Positions 50,872-60,503 are shown, numbered from the stretch's first letter. The stretch is 64,000 nucleotides of DNA from Carya illinoinensis (GCF_018687715.1 NC_056752.1:39468501-39532500), one strand, 5' to 3'. Numbers and translations: made by a program. The notes: generated by a model from the sequence alone, not told the origin.

Positions 50872-51531
50872 TGTAAGGGGGGTAAAATCCCATGGCCCAG
50901 AGCCCAAACCCAGCCCACCTAGTTGGGTGCTAGAAGACAAGAGGAGACAAGATATGAGAGGAGGCATGGGGTGTCAGGAAGGGTTGGGAAGACAGAAAGC
51001 AGGGTAAGGGGGTGTCAGGGGGGCAGGAGTGTTAGGAAGGGATGGGAAGACATAAAGTAGGGTAAGGGGCTGTCAGGGGGGCATTTAAAAGGGAAAAACT
51101 CTCTCTTCGTGGCCTCTTTCTCTACTTCTTCTTATCCTTCACTCCACTTCCAAGCTCCTGACCGAAGGCTCCAGCACAGGGATTCTCCTTCGGTAAATAT
51201 ATATTCAGAGCCATTATTGTACAGTGAGGCATGAGAGATCATGGGAGACTGTAAACAAGAACTAGAATATTATAGTAAATTTCTCTTATCCAAACCCGTG
51301 GATGTAGGTCTAGCGCTGAACCACGTAAATTATTGTGTCCAGTTCTCTCTATTTTCTTTGCACTTGCTTTCTATTTATCGCCATGTACACACGCACCATT
51401 GCCGTACGGCTCCTCTGGAACATCGCTGGGAGGCCCAAACGACACCGATAGAGACTCGGATCACGTTAGTGGATCGGGAATGATTATTTCTCCCCCATCT
51501 GGCCTGTTGAGCGATTTTTGCGTCGTCAACA
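50872..51531 (+). repeat. Right LTR of the non-autonomous element
   Basis: Direct repeat of 47705-48411 with many substitutions and a differently shaped internal duplication (50965-51088). It ends GTCGTCAACA and is followed by the TSD TTCTT. Confidence 0.88.
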
Positions 51532-51536
51532 TTCTT

Positions 51537-53140
51537 CATCATAGATATATAGTGAGGACGTTTTTTAAGGTGGCAAGATAAAATGCTTAATTATTGCATT
51601 ATTGTAAGGAAAAGGTGGAAGCATTTCTCTTAGGATTTTTGCCCAATCATTTGGATATTCGGAACATATATAGATATTTTATTTGGGTGGGTACGTAACA
51701 TGCATGGATAAAGTTTGTGGAAACGAATAAGTTCTATTCTATCCCTATCTTTCATAGTACAATATATGCTTCCAACTTCCAAGAGTCTCACAATGGACTG
51801 CAAAAAAGTTGTTTAGGGATGCGCTAGTATGACAAGATTAAGGGAAACAAAATGCAATGGGTGCTAATGCTGTAGTTGGAGGCAATGTGATCTCATATGA
51901 TTTGAATTGATTTGTGAAAAATAGTATTTTGTAAAAATTTAAGAAAATTATAATAATAAGATGAGATAAAATACTTTACAAATTTAAACAGGAGCTTAAA
52001 TTACATCAATAATTAATTTGAAATGAATTGATCATATTACTTTAACAACAAAAGTAGCCTTAATTAACTCAGTTGGAGATATATATGGCCATGTTCTCTC
52101 GTTACACTCCTCAGAATAAAAAGTCTGCTTTTTTGCTTGTCAGTTAAATACTTTTTCTCTGCGCCTCCCGCCGAACTTCGACCATACAATCCCTACTTTT
52201 TGCTCCCACCCGGCCTGCTTGCAAGGATCTCATCACTTTTGTAGTTTTTACGGCCCGGTAATTAAATCTTGCTAGTTTGTACCTCAATCGATCTCTAGGA
52301 GCCCAAGATCATGAGCAGTATTGCAACTACTGCAAGCAAAACCAAGAACAATGAATAGAATATCGATCATAAATCCACATGTTAGAACCAACATTTTTTA
52401 AGAATCTGACAAGACTAGCTACTAGCTTTTTCTGAGGGAGACCCCCAAAATTAAAGGAAGAAAAAATACTGCACAATTATTACCCAAACAGCTCAATTAA
52501 ATATGTATTTTTGTGATGTTTATCATTAAAAACTCAATAGTCAATACCAGTAAAGGTACTAGATATATATGAATTTTATATATATTACCATACTATGTTA
52601 CCTATTTCAAAGTTCTTTGCTATATGAATTGTGTTTCTGATTATGTAACATATCTATTTACAGGGGAATAAGACTAGAGAAATAATTATGAATATATGTT
52701 AATAAATACGGTAACATGCTAGGATATATAAAGTAAGCACATCGATCAATCGTTGTCGCTTCTTCAAGTAACCCAATTTTGGGTCTACTGGTCATGCAAA
52801 CACCAAATTAATATTGCGACTCTTCACTATATTAGGCTTTGGGAACAGAGACTAATAGACCGATCGAAAACTTTTAGTCTATTTTTAGTTTTTTTATTTT
52901 TATTTTTTTTAAGCATTAATGTGAAAACTACTAATTTGGAGAAATTGTTGACACAACATAAGCATTTATATTATCACTGAAAAGCTAGATACGATGATCA
53001 GTAGTACAACAGAAGGAGGACATGCATGCATGCATGCTTAATTAGTACAAGTTTATACACACACACACACACTATATATATATATACAATTAAGAAAGAT
53101 CAGCCACTAGTACTTGAGCCCAGCTGGCGAAGCCGCGGTT
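51537..53140. other. Intergenic DNA
   Basis: AT-rich with no recognisable gene. Positions 51890-52000 resemble 4040-4195 (GATGAGATAAAATAxTTTxxx followed by AAACAGxxxxT) and may be copies of a short dispersed repeat. A CATG repeat (about 53022-53037) and CA/TA microsatellites (about 53058-53086) lie at the right end. Confidence 0.5.
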
Positions 53141-53347
53141 TTATTTTCCGATGTACTGTTCCCTAACGATTATCCCACCGTAGAGCTTGGCTGCCTCGTC
53201 GCTGCTGATGATGACCAGCTGATCCGGCTTTGATACCGGATAATTCACCTTAGTAAGTACTTGTTGATTGCCGCCGGCTGGCCTGATCATATCGAAGGCT
53301 TCCACCCCAATCTTCAAAAGGCGACGATGATCTGCCCGAGTTGCCAT
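53141..53347 (-). CDS. Short unrecognised protein, 68 residues
   Basis: The frame starts MATRADHRRLLKIGVEAFDM and ends LYGGIIVREQYIGK. It is amphipathic with a balanced, non-repetitive composition and GC-rich third positions unlike the flanking AT-rich DNA, which suggests real coding sequence. I do not recognise the family and give no function. Just upstream of the ATG the minus strand reads TATTAACCTATTTTCTTAATTTAG, which looks like an intron 3' end. An upstream exon may therefore exist and the true start may lie elsewhere. An LTR (53444-53643) begins only about 100 bases upstream, so any upstream exon or promoter has been displaced or lost. It could be a truncated gene. Confidence 0.5.
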   Translation of the reverse strand: MATRADHRRLLKIGVEAFDMIRPAGGNQQVLTKVNYPVSKPDQLVIISSDEAAKLYGGIIVREQYIGK

Positions 53348-53443
53348 TTATGCTAAATTAAGAAAATAGGTTAATACGATCTGTATAATGTATATGTGCA
53401 AATCAGTTAGGTTTCTAGGCTTTCTGGTATTAAAGGTTAAAGG

Positions 53444-53741
53444 TGTTGAGGATTCTCCAGAATCTCCTCCTAATTCTTCGCCATCCTCCCTTACTTGTAG
53501 TAGTTGACCCTTAATTGTAGTAATGTAATCTATTACATTTATGCTGTGATTCTTTCCTTCTCATATGTACAGCCATACATGTATACGGTTTCTATATAAA
53601 TGAATATACGGTCTCCGCCTTAAGTGTGGTGGTTTTCATAACATTCTCATGGTATCAGTAGACCCCTAGGTTGAATTCCGAAATTTTTTTTCTTCCTTCT
53701 TCCTCATGGCCGAGCCTCTTTCCTTCAATACCATGGTTCAC
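53444..53741 (+). mobile_element. Left part of an older Ty1/copia element (LTR, primer binding site, gag start)
   Basis: A 200-base LTR (53444-53643) begins TGTTGAGGATTCTCC and ends CATAACA, with TATA-like TCTATATAAATG inside. TGGTATCAG (53650-53658), an initiator Met primer binding site, follows. Gag starts with the ATG at 53706 (MAEPLSFNTMVH) and is interrupted after 53741 by the young copia element. The remainder of gag resumes at 59220. Confidence 0.75.
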
Positions 53742-54130
53742 TGTTGCAGGTGGAGACAAAAATAGTGAACAGTGCACCGCAAAAACACCGAATGCACCGT
53801 TGCACCGTATGCTCCTTTGTATTATTAGGCACCTCCCCACCTCCCCCTTGAATCATGCAGCATATTGCTGCATCGTACTGATATGCTCTCCTATAAATAG
53901 GAGAGCTTAAGTGAGCATCAGTGTGTGCAGCAGAGAAGTGTAGAGAAGAAAGAAGAGAGTGTGTGCTGCGTGTGTGCAGACAGTCTAGAGAGTGGGTGAG
54001 AGAGAGTTTTCTGTAAAAATCATTTTATAGTGAAATTACAGCAGCTGTGGACGTAGGCAATTGCCGAACCACGTTAAATTTCGTCCCTCCTTTATTTAGA
54101 ATCGTCTCTGTGTCAGAACAGCTCCCAACA
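53742..54130 (+). repeat. 5' LTR of the intact copia element
   Basis: TGTTGCAGG...CCCAACA. A TATA box CTATAAATAG at 53891-53900 should start transcription about 30 bases downstream, near 53925-53930. A GA-rich stretch (AGAAGAAAGAAGAGAGTGTG) follows. Confidence 0.95.
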
Positions 54131-54144
54131 ACTGGTATCAGAGC

Positions 54145-54891
54145 ACTGGTTCGAGCTGTCCAAAAATTCAAGTTGTTCAAAATTAATTTTTGACAACTCC
54201 ACGGTGTTCCTCACGTCGAGACGAATCCGTTGCTGCAAACGGAATCGAAAATAGAGGTCGGACGAGGCCACACGCGCACCTAGAAGACCGGCGCGTGCAT
54301 CTGCTGCAACTCACGCGCCCCACACGCTCCGGAGGTTGAAGACGCGTGCACCACACGCTCCCACGAGCCCCCACGCGCGCCAGAGGTTGAAGACGCGTGA
54401 GGGACACGCGCCCACGATCCCTAGAGAGGTTCGGCGTTTGTGTCACACGCGCCTCACTCTCCCCCACGCGCACAGTACTATACGCGCGTGTATTACACGC
54501 GCCAACGCGTTGCCCACGCGCACTGTGCAGCGCGTGTATCTCACGCGCCAGACAGATCTGAACCGTCCATTTTTCAGATCTGTTTTTGGCTAGATCTAAG
54601 CCATTCGGAGTCCGATTTCGACGATCAAATAGTGCTTTCCAACTATTTGGATCATTCCGGACTCATCCGTACGGTCGAAATTTTGATATTCGGCATCAGT
54701 ACATTGGATCTGAACCATCCACGTGTTGCAGATCAATTTGGGCTAGATCACGCCAGCTGGAGTTCCATCGCGACGATCAAATAGTGCTGACAAACTATTT
54801 GGATCATTCCGGACTCGTTTTCAGCTAATTCGAGTGTTTCGGACGCAACGGTGATCTTTGTTTGTTTGAATTTGAACTCATTTGTAAAGTT
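54145..54891 (+). other. Untranslated leader of the copia element, with a CACGCG-rich block
   Basis: From about 54255 to 54550 the leader is dense in ACGCGC/CACGCG/GCGCGTG phrases, with CpG density far above the surroundings. From about 54555 to 54835 a segment of some 120-190 bases with the phrase ACTATTTGGATCATTCCGGACTC occurs twice (near 54639 and 54799). No coding function is inferred; the open frames here are GC artefacts. Confidence 0.7.
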
Positions 54892-57800
54892 ATGGCTGGA
54901 GAAGAAGCTAAAGGTGTTGGTATCGAGAAATTTGATGGTACAGACTTTGCCTATTGGAGAATGCAGATAGAGGATTATCTCTATGGGAAGAAACTACATC
55001 TTCCACTCCTAGGAAGAAAGCCAGATGACATGAGCAATGAAGATTGGAGTTTCCTTGATAGACAAGTGTTGGGAGTCATTAGACTAACACTGTCAAGATC
55101 AGTTGCACACAATGTGGGAAAGGAAAAGACCACGGCGGATTTGATGAAAGCTCTATCGGACATGTACGAGCAGCCATCAGCCAATAATAAAGTGCATTTG
55201 ATGTACAAGCTATTCTACTTGAGAATGGCAGAAGGAACTCCAGTTATTCAGCATCTGAATGAGTTCAACACCATCATCAATCAATTAGCTTCAGTGGGGA
55301 TTGAATTTGATGATGAAGTACGTGCACTGATTGCTCTAGCTCAATTGCCAAAGAGCTGGGAGGCCATGAGAACAGCTGTCAGCAATTCTTATGGCAAAAC
55401 AAAGATGAAATATCAAGATATCCGGGACCATATTCTTAGCGAGGAAGTTCGCAGAAGAGATACGGGAGAAGCATCAACTTCCAGTTCTGCCTTAAACCTC
55501 GAGACGAGAGGTAGAGGAGCCAGTAGAAGTTCAAATCGGGGCAGATCGAAGTCCCGAAGAGGTAGAAGTAAATCTAGATCCGGAAAACAAGTACAGTGCT
55601 GGAATTGTGGCAAGATTGGCCACTTCAAAAATAATTGCAAGGAAGCAAAGAATAAGAATGAGCATGACTCTGTTAATGCCACAACAGAAGATCTCCAAGA
55701 TGCCTTACTTCTTTCAGTCGACAACCAAATTGAATCTTGGGTGTTAGATTCAGGAGCCTCGTTCCACACTACAGCACACCGAGAAATCATGCAGAATTAT
55801 GTCACTGGTGATTTCGGGAATGTGTACTTAGCAGATGGTGAAGCGTTGGAAATTGAAGGCATGGGAGATGTACCAATCAATCTACCCAATGGAAGTGCAT
55901 GGTTGCTACAGAAGGTGCGACATGTTCCCAAGCTCATGAGGAACCTAATTTCTGTAGGACAACTTGATGCTGATGGGCATTCGGTACTATTTACCGGTGG
56001 CACGTGGAAGATAACAAAAGGAGCTATGGTAGTAGCTCGAGGCACAAAAACAGGTACTCTATACATGACTTCAAGTATTAGAGATACTATTGCAATTGCT
56101 GATGCAAATGCCAACCTATGGCATCAAAGGCTTGGTCATATGAGTGAGAAAGGAATGAAAGTACTATTATCCAAGGGGAAGTTACCAAAGTTGGAATCAG
56201 CTGATTTCGACATGTGTGAAGGTTGCATTTTTGGGAAACAGAAAAAAGTTAGTTTCCTGAAAAATGGTAGAACTCCAAAATCTACAAAGTTGGAGTTGGT
56301 GCACACAGATTTGTGGGGGCCATCCCCAGTCGCTTCTCTTGGAGGATCGCGGTACTATGTTTCATTTATTGATGACTCAAGCAGGAAAGTATGGGTTTAT
56401 TTTTTGAAAAATAAATCTGACACATTTGATACTTTCAAGAAGTGGAAAGCCATGGTTGAAAATGAAACAGGCTTGAAGTTAAAATGTCTGAGGTCAGACA
56501 ATGGAGGAGAGTACATCGACGGAGGGTTCAAAGAATTCTGTGCTGCAAATGGGATTAGATTTCAGAAGACTATTCTCGGAACACCGCAGCAGAATGGCGT
56601 AGCTGAACGCATGAACAGAACTCTCAACGAACGTGCCAGAAGCATGAGGCTGAATTCAGGATTGCCTGAATGTTTTTGGGCTGATGCAATTAACACTGCA
56701 GCCTATTTGATTAATCGGGGACCTTCAGTTCCCCTAAAGTTCGATCTACCAGAGGAAGTCTGGAGCGGAAAGAAGGTAAATCTTTCCCATTTGAAAGTTT
56801 TTGGCTGTTTATCATATGTTCACATAGATTCTACTGATCGTAACAAGTTAGAAGCCAAATCTAGAAAATGTTTTTTCATCGGTTATGGTGATGAAGAATT
56901 TGGCTATCGATCTTGGGATGATAAAAATCGCAAAATCATCAGAAGTAGAAATGTGATATTTAATGAGCAGATTTTGTACAAAGCTAAGTCACAAGCTGAA
57001 TCTGAGGAACAGCCAAAGAAACCTGAGGTTGTTGACTTTGATGTTACTCGAGTCAACACTAATCAGAATGAGGATCAAGAAAATGATGATACACAGATCG
57101 AACAACGTACACCACTCACTGCTACTCGAAGATCTTCAAGGACAATCAGGCCACCACAGCGGTTCTCACCATCTCTATACTACATCTTGCTAACAGACAG
57201 TGGTGAACCGGAAAGTTATGATGAAGCTCTACGAATTGAAGATTCGATCAAGTGGGAGAAAGCCATGCAAGATGAGATGGAGTCACTGATGTCAAATCAG
57301 ACATGGGAGCTAACTAAGCTTCCAAAAGGCAAGAAGGCTTTGCACAATAAATGGGTGTACAGAATTAAGGAAGAGCACAATGGTAGCAAGCGCTACAAAG
57401 CCAGAATGGTCGTGAAGGGGTTTCAACAAAAGGAAGGTGTCGACTACACAGACATTTTCTCTCCAGTTGTAAAATTGACAACAATCAGGCTAGTGTTGGC
57501 AATTGTGGCTGCAGAGAATCTACATCTTGAGCAGTTAGATATGAAGACTGCATTCCTTCATGGTGATTTGGAGGAAGACATCTATACGCACCAGCCACAA
57601 GGATTCTCAGTGAAGGGAAAAGAGAATCTAGTTTGCAAACTGAAGAAGAGCTTGTATGGCCTAAAACAAGCTCCACGACAATGGTACCGGAAGTTTGACA
57701 ACTTCATGTGCAGTAATGGATTTACAAGACTGCAGGCCGACCATTGTTACTATATGAAGAACTTTGACAACTCTTATATTATCCTACTGTTATATGTGGA

Positions 57801-58755
57801 TGATATGCTCGTTGCAGGGTCAAGCATCGAGGAAATCAATGAACTGAAGAAGCAGTTGTCAAAGTGGTTTGAGATGAAGGATTTGGGTGCTGCAAAACAA
57901 ATCATTGGTATGAGAATTATTAGAGACAGGTCTAATGATACTCCCAAGCTCTCGCAGGAGGAGTATGTAAAGAAGGTGCTCAGAAGGTTTAACATGGACA
58001 AGGCGAAACCAGTGAGCACACCCTTAGCTAGTCACTTTCGACTAACTAAGGATCAGTCACCAAAGACGAAGGAAGAGCAAGAATGCATGAACAAAATACC
58101 CTATGCATTTGCTATTGGTAGTCTTATGTACGCCATGGTCTGTACAAGGCCAGATATTGCACAAGCAGTGGGAGCTGTGAGCAGGTACATGAGTAATCCA
58201 GGAAAGCAGCATTGGGAAGCAGTCAAGTGGATTTTAAGATATCTACAAGGCTCTTCAGATACGTCACTATGCTTTACAAAAGCAGGTTTAAAACTACAGG
58301 GATATGTAGATGCTGATTTAGCAGGTGATGTTGACAGCAGAAAAAGTACTACTGGATTTGTGTATACGCTGGGTGGTATAGCTGTATCGTGGGCTTCTAA
58401 GTTACAGAAGATTGTTGCTCTCTCAACTACAGAAGCGGAATACGTTGCTATAACTGAAGCAGGGAAGGAAATGGTTTGGTTGCAGTCATTCTTGGAGGAA
58501 TTGGGAAAGAAGAATGAAAAAGGCATTCTGCACAGTGATAGTCAGAGTGCTATTTTTCTTGCAAATAACCCAGCCTTTCATTCCAGAACAAAACACATAC
58601 AGTTGCGATACCATTTTATCCGATCTCTTCTCGATAGTGGACAGCTGATACTTGAGAAGATTCGAGGAACAGAGAATCCAGCAGACATGTTCACAAAAGT
58701 AGTTACTGCTGACAAACTGAAGCTGTGTATAGCTTCAGTTGGACTTCGTACTTAA
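54892..58755 (+). CDS. Ty1/copia gag-pol polyprotein, intact
   Basis: 1287 residues from the ATG at 54892 (MAGEEAKGVGIEKFDGTDFA); the in-frame codons before it lack an ATG. Gag occupies roughly residues 1-235, ending in an Arg/Ser-rich stretch (about 205-232) and a CCHC zinc knuckle CWNCGKIGHFKNNC (from 236). The aspartic protease motif is VLDSGASFH with Asp286. The pre-integrase region has HQRLGHMSEKG (about 411) and CEGCIFGKQ. The integrase catalytic triad is complete: Asp473 (HTDLWGP), Asp536 (RSDNGGEY) and Glu572 (NGVAERMNR), a D-D-35-E spacing. RT begins about 800 with QTWELTKLPKGKKALHNKWV and contains the active site YVDD (968-971). RNase H follows (DADLAGDVDSRKSTTGFVY; STTEAEYVA; HSDSQSA). 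All catalytic residues are present and no stop or frameshift interrupts it. It provides particle, processing, copying and integration functions for the element. Confidence 0.97.
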   Translation: MAGEEAKGVGIEKFDGTDFAYWRMQIEDYLYGKKLHLPLLGRKPDDMSNEDWSFLDRQVLGVIRLTLSRSVAHNVGKEKTTADLMKALSDMYEQPSANNKVHLMYKLFYLRMAEGTPVIQHLNEFNTIINQLASVGIEFDDEVRALIALAQLPKSWEAMRTAVSNSYGKTKMKYQDIRDHILSEEVRRRDTGEASTSSSALNLETRGRGASRSSNRGRSKSRRGRSKSRSGKQVQCWNCGKIGHFKNNCKEAKNKNEHDSVNATTEDLQDALLLSVDNQIESWVLDSGASFHTTAHREIMQNYVTGDFGNVYLADGEALEIEGMGDVPINLPNGSAWLLQKVRHVPKLMRNLISVGQLDADGHSVLFTGGTWKITKGAMVVARGTKTGTLYMTSSIRDTIAIADANANLWHQRLGHMSEKGMKVLLSKGKLPKLESADFDMCEGCIFGKQKKVSFLKNGRTPKSTKLELVHTDLWGPSPVASLGGSRYYVSFIDDSSRKVWVYFLKNKSDTFDTFKKWKAMVENETGLKLKCLRSDNGGEYIDGGFKEFCAANGIRFQKTILGTPQQNGVAERMNRTLNERARSMRLNSGLPECFWADAINTAAYLINRGPSVPLKFDLPEEVWSGKKVNLSHLKVFGCLSYVHIDSTDRNKLEAKSRKCFFIGYGDEEFGYRSWDDKNRKIIRSRNVIFNEQILYKAKSQAESEEQPKKPEVVDFDVTRVNTNQNEDQENDDTQIEQRTPLTATRRSSRTIRPPQRFSPSLYYILLTDSGEPESYDEALRIEDSIKWEKAMQDEMESLMSNQTWELTKLPKGKKALHNKWVYRIKEEHNGSKRYKARMVVKGFQQKEGVDYTDIFSPVVKLTTIRLVLAIVAAENLHLEQLDMKTAFLHGDLEEDIYTHQPQGFSVKGKENLVCKLKKSLYGLKQAPRQWYRKFDNFMCSNGFTRLQADHCYYMKNFDNSYIILLLYVDDMLVAGSSIEEINELKKQLSKWFEMKDLGAAKQIIGMRIIRDRSNDTPKLSQEEYVKKVLRRFNMDKAKPVSTPLASHFRLTKDQSPKTKEEQECMNKIPYAFAIGSLMYAMVCTRPDIAQAVGAVSRYMSNPGKQHWEAVKWILRYLQGSSDTSLCFTKAGLKLQGYVDADLAGDVDSRKSTTGFVYTLGGIAVSWASKLQKIVALSTTEAEYVAITEAGKEMVWLQSFLEELGKKNEKGILHSDSQSAIFLANNPAFHSRTKHIQLRYHFIRSLLDSGQLILEKIRGTENPADMFTKVVTADKLKLCIASVGLRT

Positions 58756-58826
58756 AGGCATGACTTGAAGTTGCTGTGATAGTTGCTATGAAGATATGTA
58801 GACTCATTTGTCTCCAAGTGGGAGAT

Positions 58827-59214
58827 TGTTGCAGGTGGAGACAAAAACAGTGAACAGTGCACCGAAAAACACTGAATGCACCGTTGCACCGTATGCTCCT
58901 TTGTATTATTAGGCACCTCCCCACCTCCCCCTTGAATCATGCAGCATATTGCTGCATCGTACTGATATGCTCTCCTATAAATAGGAGAGCTTAAGTGAGC
59001 ATCAGTGTGTGCAGCAGAGAAGTGTAGAGAAGAAAGAAGAGAGTGTGTGCTGCGTGTGTGCAAACAGTCTAGAGAGTGGGTGAGAGAGAGTTTTCTGTAA
59101 AAATCGTTTTATAGTGAAATTACCGCAGCTGTGGACGTAGGCAATTGCCGAACCACGTTAAATTTCGTCCCTCCTTTATTTAGAATCGTCTCTGTGTCAG
59201 AACAGCTCCCAACA
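58827..59214 (+). repeat. 3' LTR of the intact copia element
   Basis: Near-identical to 53742-54130; differences include one missing A/C in the ACCGC(A)n run and single changes at CAGACA/CAAACA, TCATTT/TCGTTT and TACAGC/TACCGC. Confidence 0.95.
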
Positions 59215-59219
59215 TTCAC

Positions 59220-59528
59220 ATGGTCACCATTAAGCTCTCAGCCACAAATTTTCTGCTCTGGAAAAGCCAGCTCGTGCCTCTTCTTGAATGCCAAGGCTGT
59301 CTCGATTTCGTTGATGGTTCTCTTCAAAAACCATCTGCAACTTTGCCCAACCCCACCGACAGCACTTCTACTCCCAATCCCAAATTCCTTGAATGGAAAC
59401 TCAAACATCAAAAGATCCTGAGCCTGCTGTTGTCCTCTCTTTCGGAAGAAGCTATGGCTGCTGCTGTTGGCCATACCACATCTCGGGACGTATGGGTCGC
59501 ACTCGAACGTGCGTTCAGCCACAAGTGA
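59220..59528 (+). pseudogene. Interrupted gag of the older copia element, remainder
   Basis: Continues the gag begun at 53706: skipping the young element and one TSD copy leaves the frame unbroken. It reads VTIKLSATNFLLWKSQLVPL, then LECQGCLDFVDGSL and VWVALERAFSHK, the N-terminal gag domain of plant copia elements with an NFLLWKSQ-type motif. A TGA follows at 59526, and no protease, integrase or RT continues downstream, so the old element is truncated about 300 bases into gag. Its 3' LTR was not found. Confidence 0.8.
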
Positions 59529-60454
59529 TGATCATCTACTTGATTAGCTTGCCACCTCAAAAGCGCATGCAATAGATCAGAACGTAGGACAGATCGAATT
59601 CGGATAAATTAAAGAACAGGGGGCTCCTCAGGACCTCTACGCCTTTCGGTGATTCTGTTCAAAGATATTGCATATATGATGATATTTTGGATACTTCCAT
59701 TGAAAGTGGACTGCGATGCAGAATATATCTGAGAGTTCAGATAGTGGATTAGTACCGGAAAATGATCACATTTTCAGTCTTAAAGAAGAATAATAAATAG
59801 TTTTTAATTGGAGGATGCACGTTATTTGTTCACCTCCATGGCTCCATACCCTCGGGATACACCATTCATGATATCTATCCTAATTGATTATTATTTTTGG
59901 GTGCATCCTGAAAATAATATCGTCATGTATATTTTACTTCATATATTATAGTATTATTGCTATGTCGATTCTTGTAATTGCAGGTAATTTTCTTTATTTA
60001 TAATCATGTAATGATTTTCCATGGGAGCTTAATTATGATCTGGACAGTAGATTTATACACGTACGTTATACTCCTTAATTAACTAACCTCGTCTCCTCAT
60101 GGTTTTTTTTTTTTCAACAGATATTTTAGTTATATATATTAAATTTTATTTACCAAAGAAAAAGCAGTTGTCCTTAGGATGAAAAACCTTATCACAAGTA
60201 CTTATCTGATCTTTATTATAAGACGTTAAGTTCTTTTTGGCCCTTTCTTCTAATTAAGAAGTTAAGTTCTTTTTGGTCTGTTGTAGGTATTGTTTCATGT
60301 CCCAAATTTATATTTTTTTGTCATATTTAACCCTTTGCTAGCTGTTGGCCTATTATCAATTACGACCTATTGTTAGCCATAACTTCAGATTTGATGTTCC
60401 AGTTGCTAGCTAGTCACAACTATGGCCACTTTCATCCTCTCATTGACTATCAAT

Positions 60455-60491
<37 letters not shown>
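59529..60491. other. Intergenic DNA ending in an AT microsatellite
   Basis: No gene. AT-rich, with a TTAAGTTCTTTTTGG phrase repeated near 60228 and 60262. An (AT)n tract at 60459-60491 abuts the Helitron terminus. Confidence 0.6.
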
Positions 60492-60492
<1 letters not shown>

Positions 60493-60503
60493 TAGGGGAG
60501 GCT

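Larger units (their letters stand above)
47705..51531 (+). mobile_element. Non-autonomous LTR retrotransposon with tandem-array interior (TSD TTCTT)
   Basis: LTRs are 47705-48411 and 50872-51531. Both begin TGTxAGGGxGGTAAAATCCC and end GTCAA(C/T)A. Perfect 5-base flanks TTCTT (47700-47704 and 51532-51536) show that this is one complete insertion. Each LTR has a TATA-like GTAAATATATATTC and a pyrimidine-rich stretch. A GTGGCTCCGTCTGCGGGATT sequence follows the left LTR, in the place of a primer binding site and similar to the TGGCGCCGTCTG site of some plant gypsy elements. No gag or pol domain is present in the 2.46 kb interior. Instead it holds three different tandem arrays (48567-49010, 49340-49995, 50290-50720). 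Propagation would need proteins supplied by another element. It is best described as a small LARD-like element. Confidence 0.85.
53742..59214 (+). mobile_element. Intact young Ty1/copia retrotransposon (TSD TTCAC)
   Basis: 5473 bases. LTRs are 53742-54130 (389) and 58827-59214 (388), differing by about five substitutions and one single-base indel, near 98.5% identity. Perfect target duplication TTCAC (53737-53741 and 59215-59219). Primer binding site TGGTATCAGAGC at 54133-54144, complementary to initiator Met tRNA. Polypurine tract AAGTGGGAGAT at 58816-58826, just before the 3' LTR. Each LTR has a TATA box CTATAAATAG (53891 and 58975). One uninterrupted polyprotein lies between them. Every structural part needed for retrotransposition is visible, so this copy may be capable of movement. 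Confidence 0.96.

Noticed and set aside
53141..53347. First idea that the short frame is a potato type I (PR-6) protease inhibitor
   Set aside because: The typical WPELVG start and the reactive-site loop are absent, so it is left unnamed.
54183..54593. Arg/Thr/His-rich open frames in the copia leader
   Set aside because: Caused by the CACGCG-rich composition; they lie before the real gag start and have no family match.
59131..59421. Open frame crossing the 3' LTR boundary of the young copia
   Set aside because: It reads the LTR and then gag out of frame; the in-frame gag continuation is 59220-59528.
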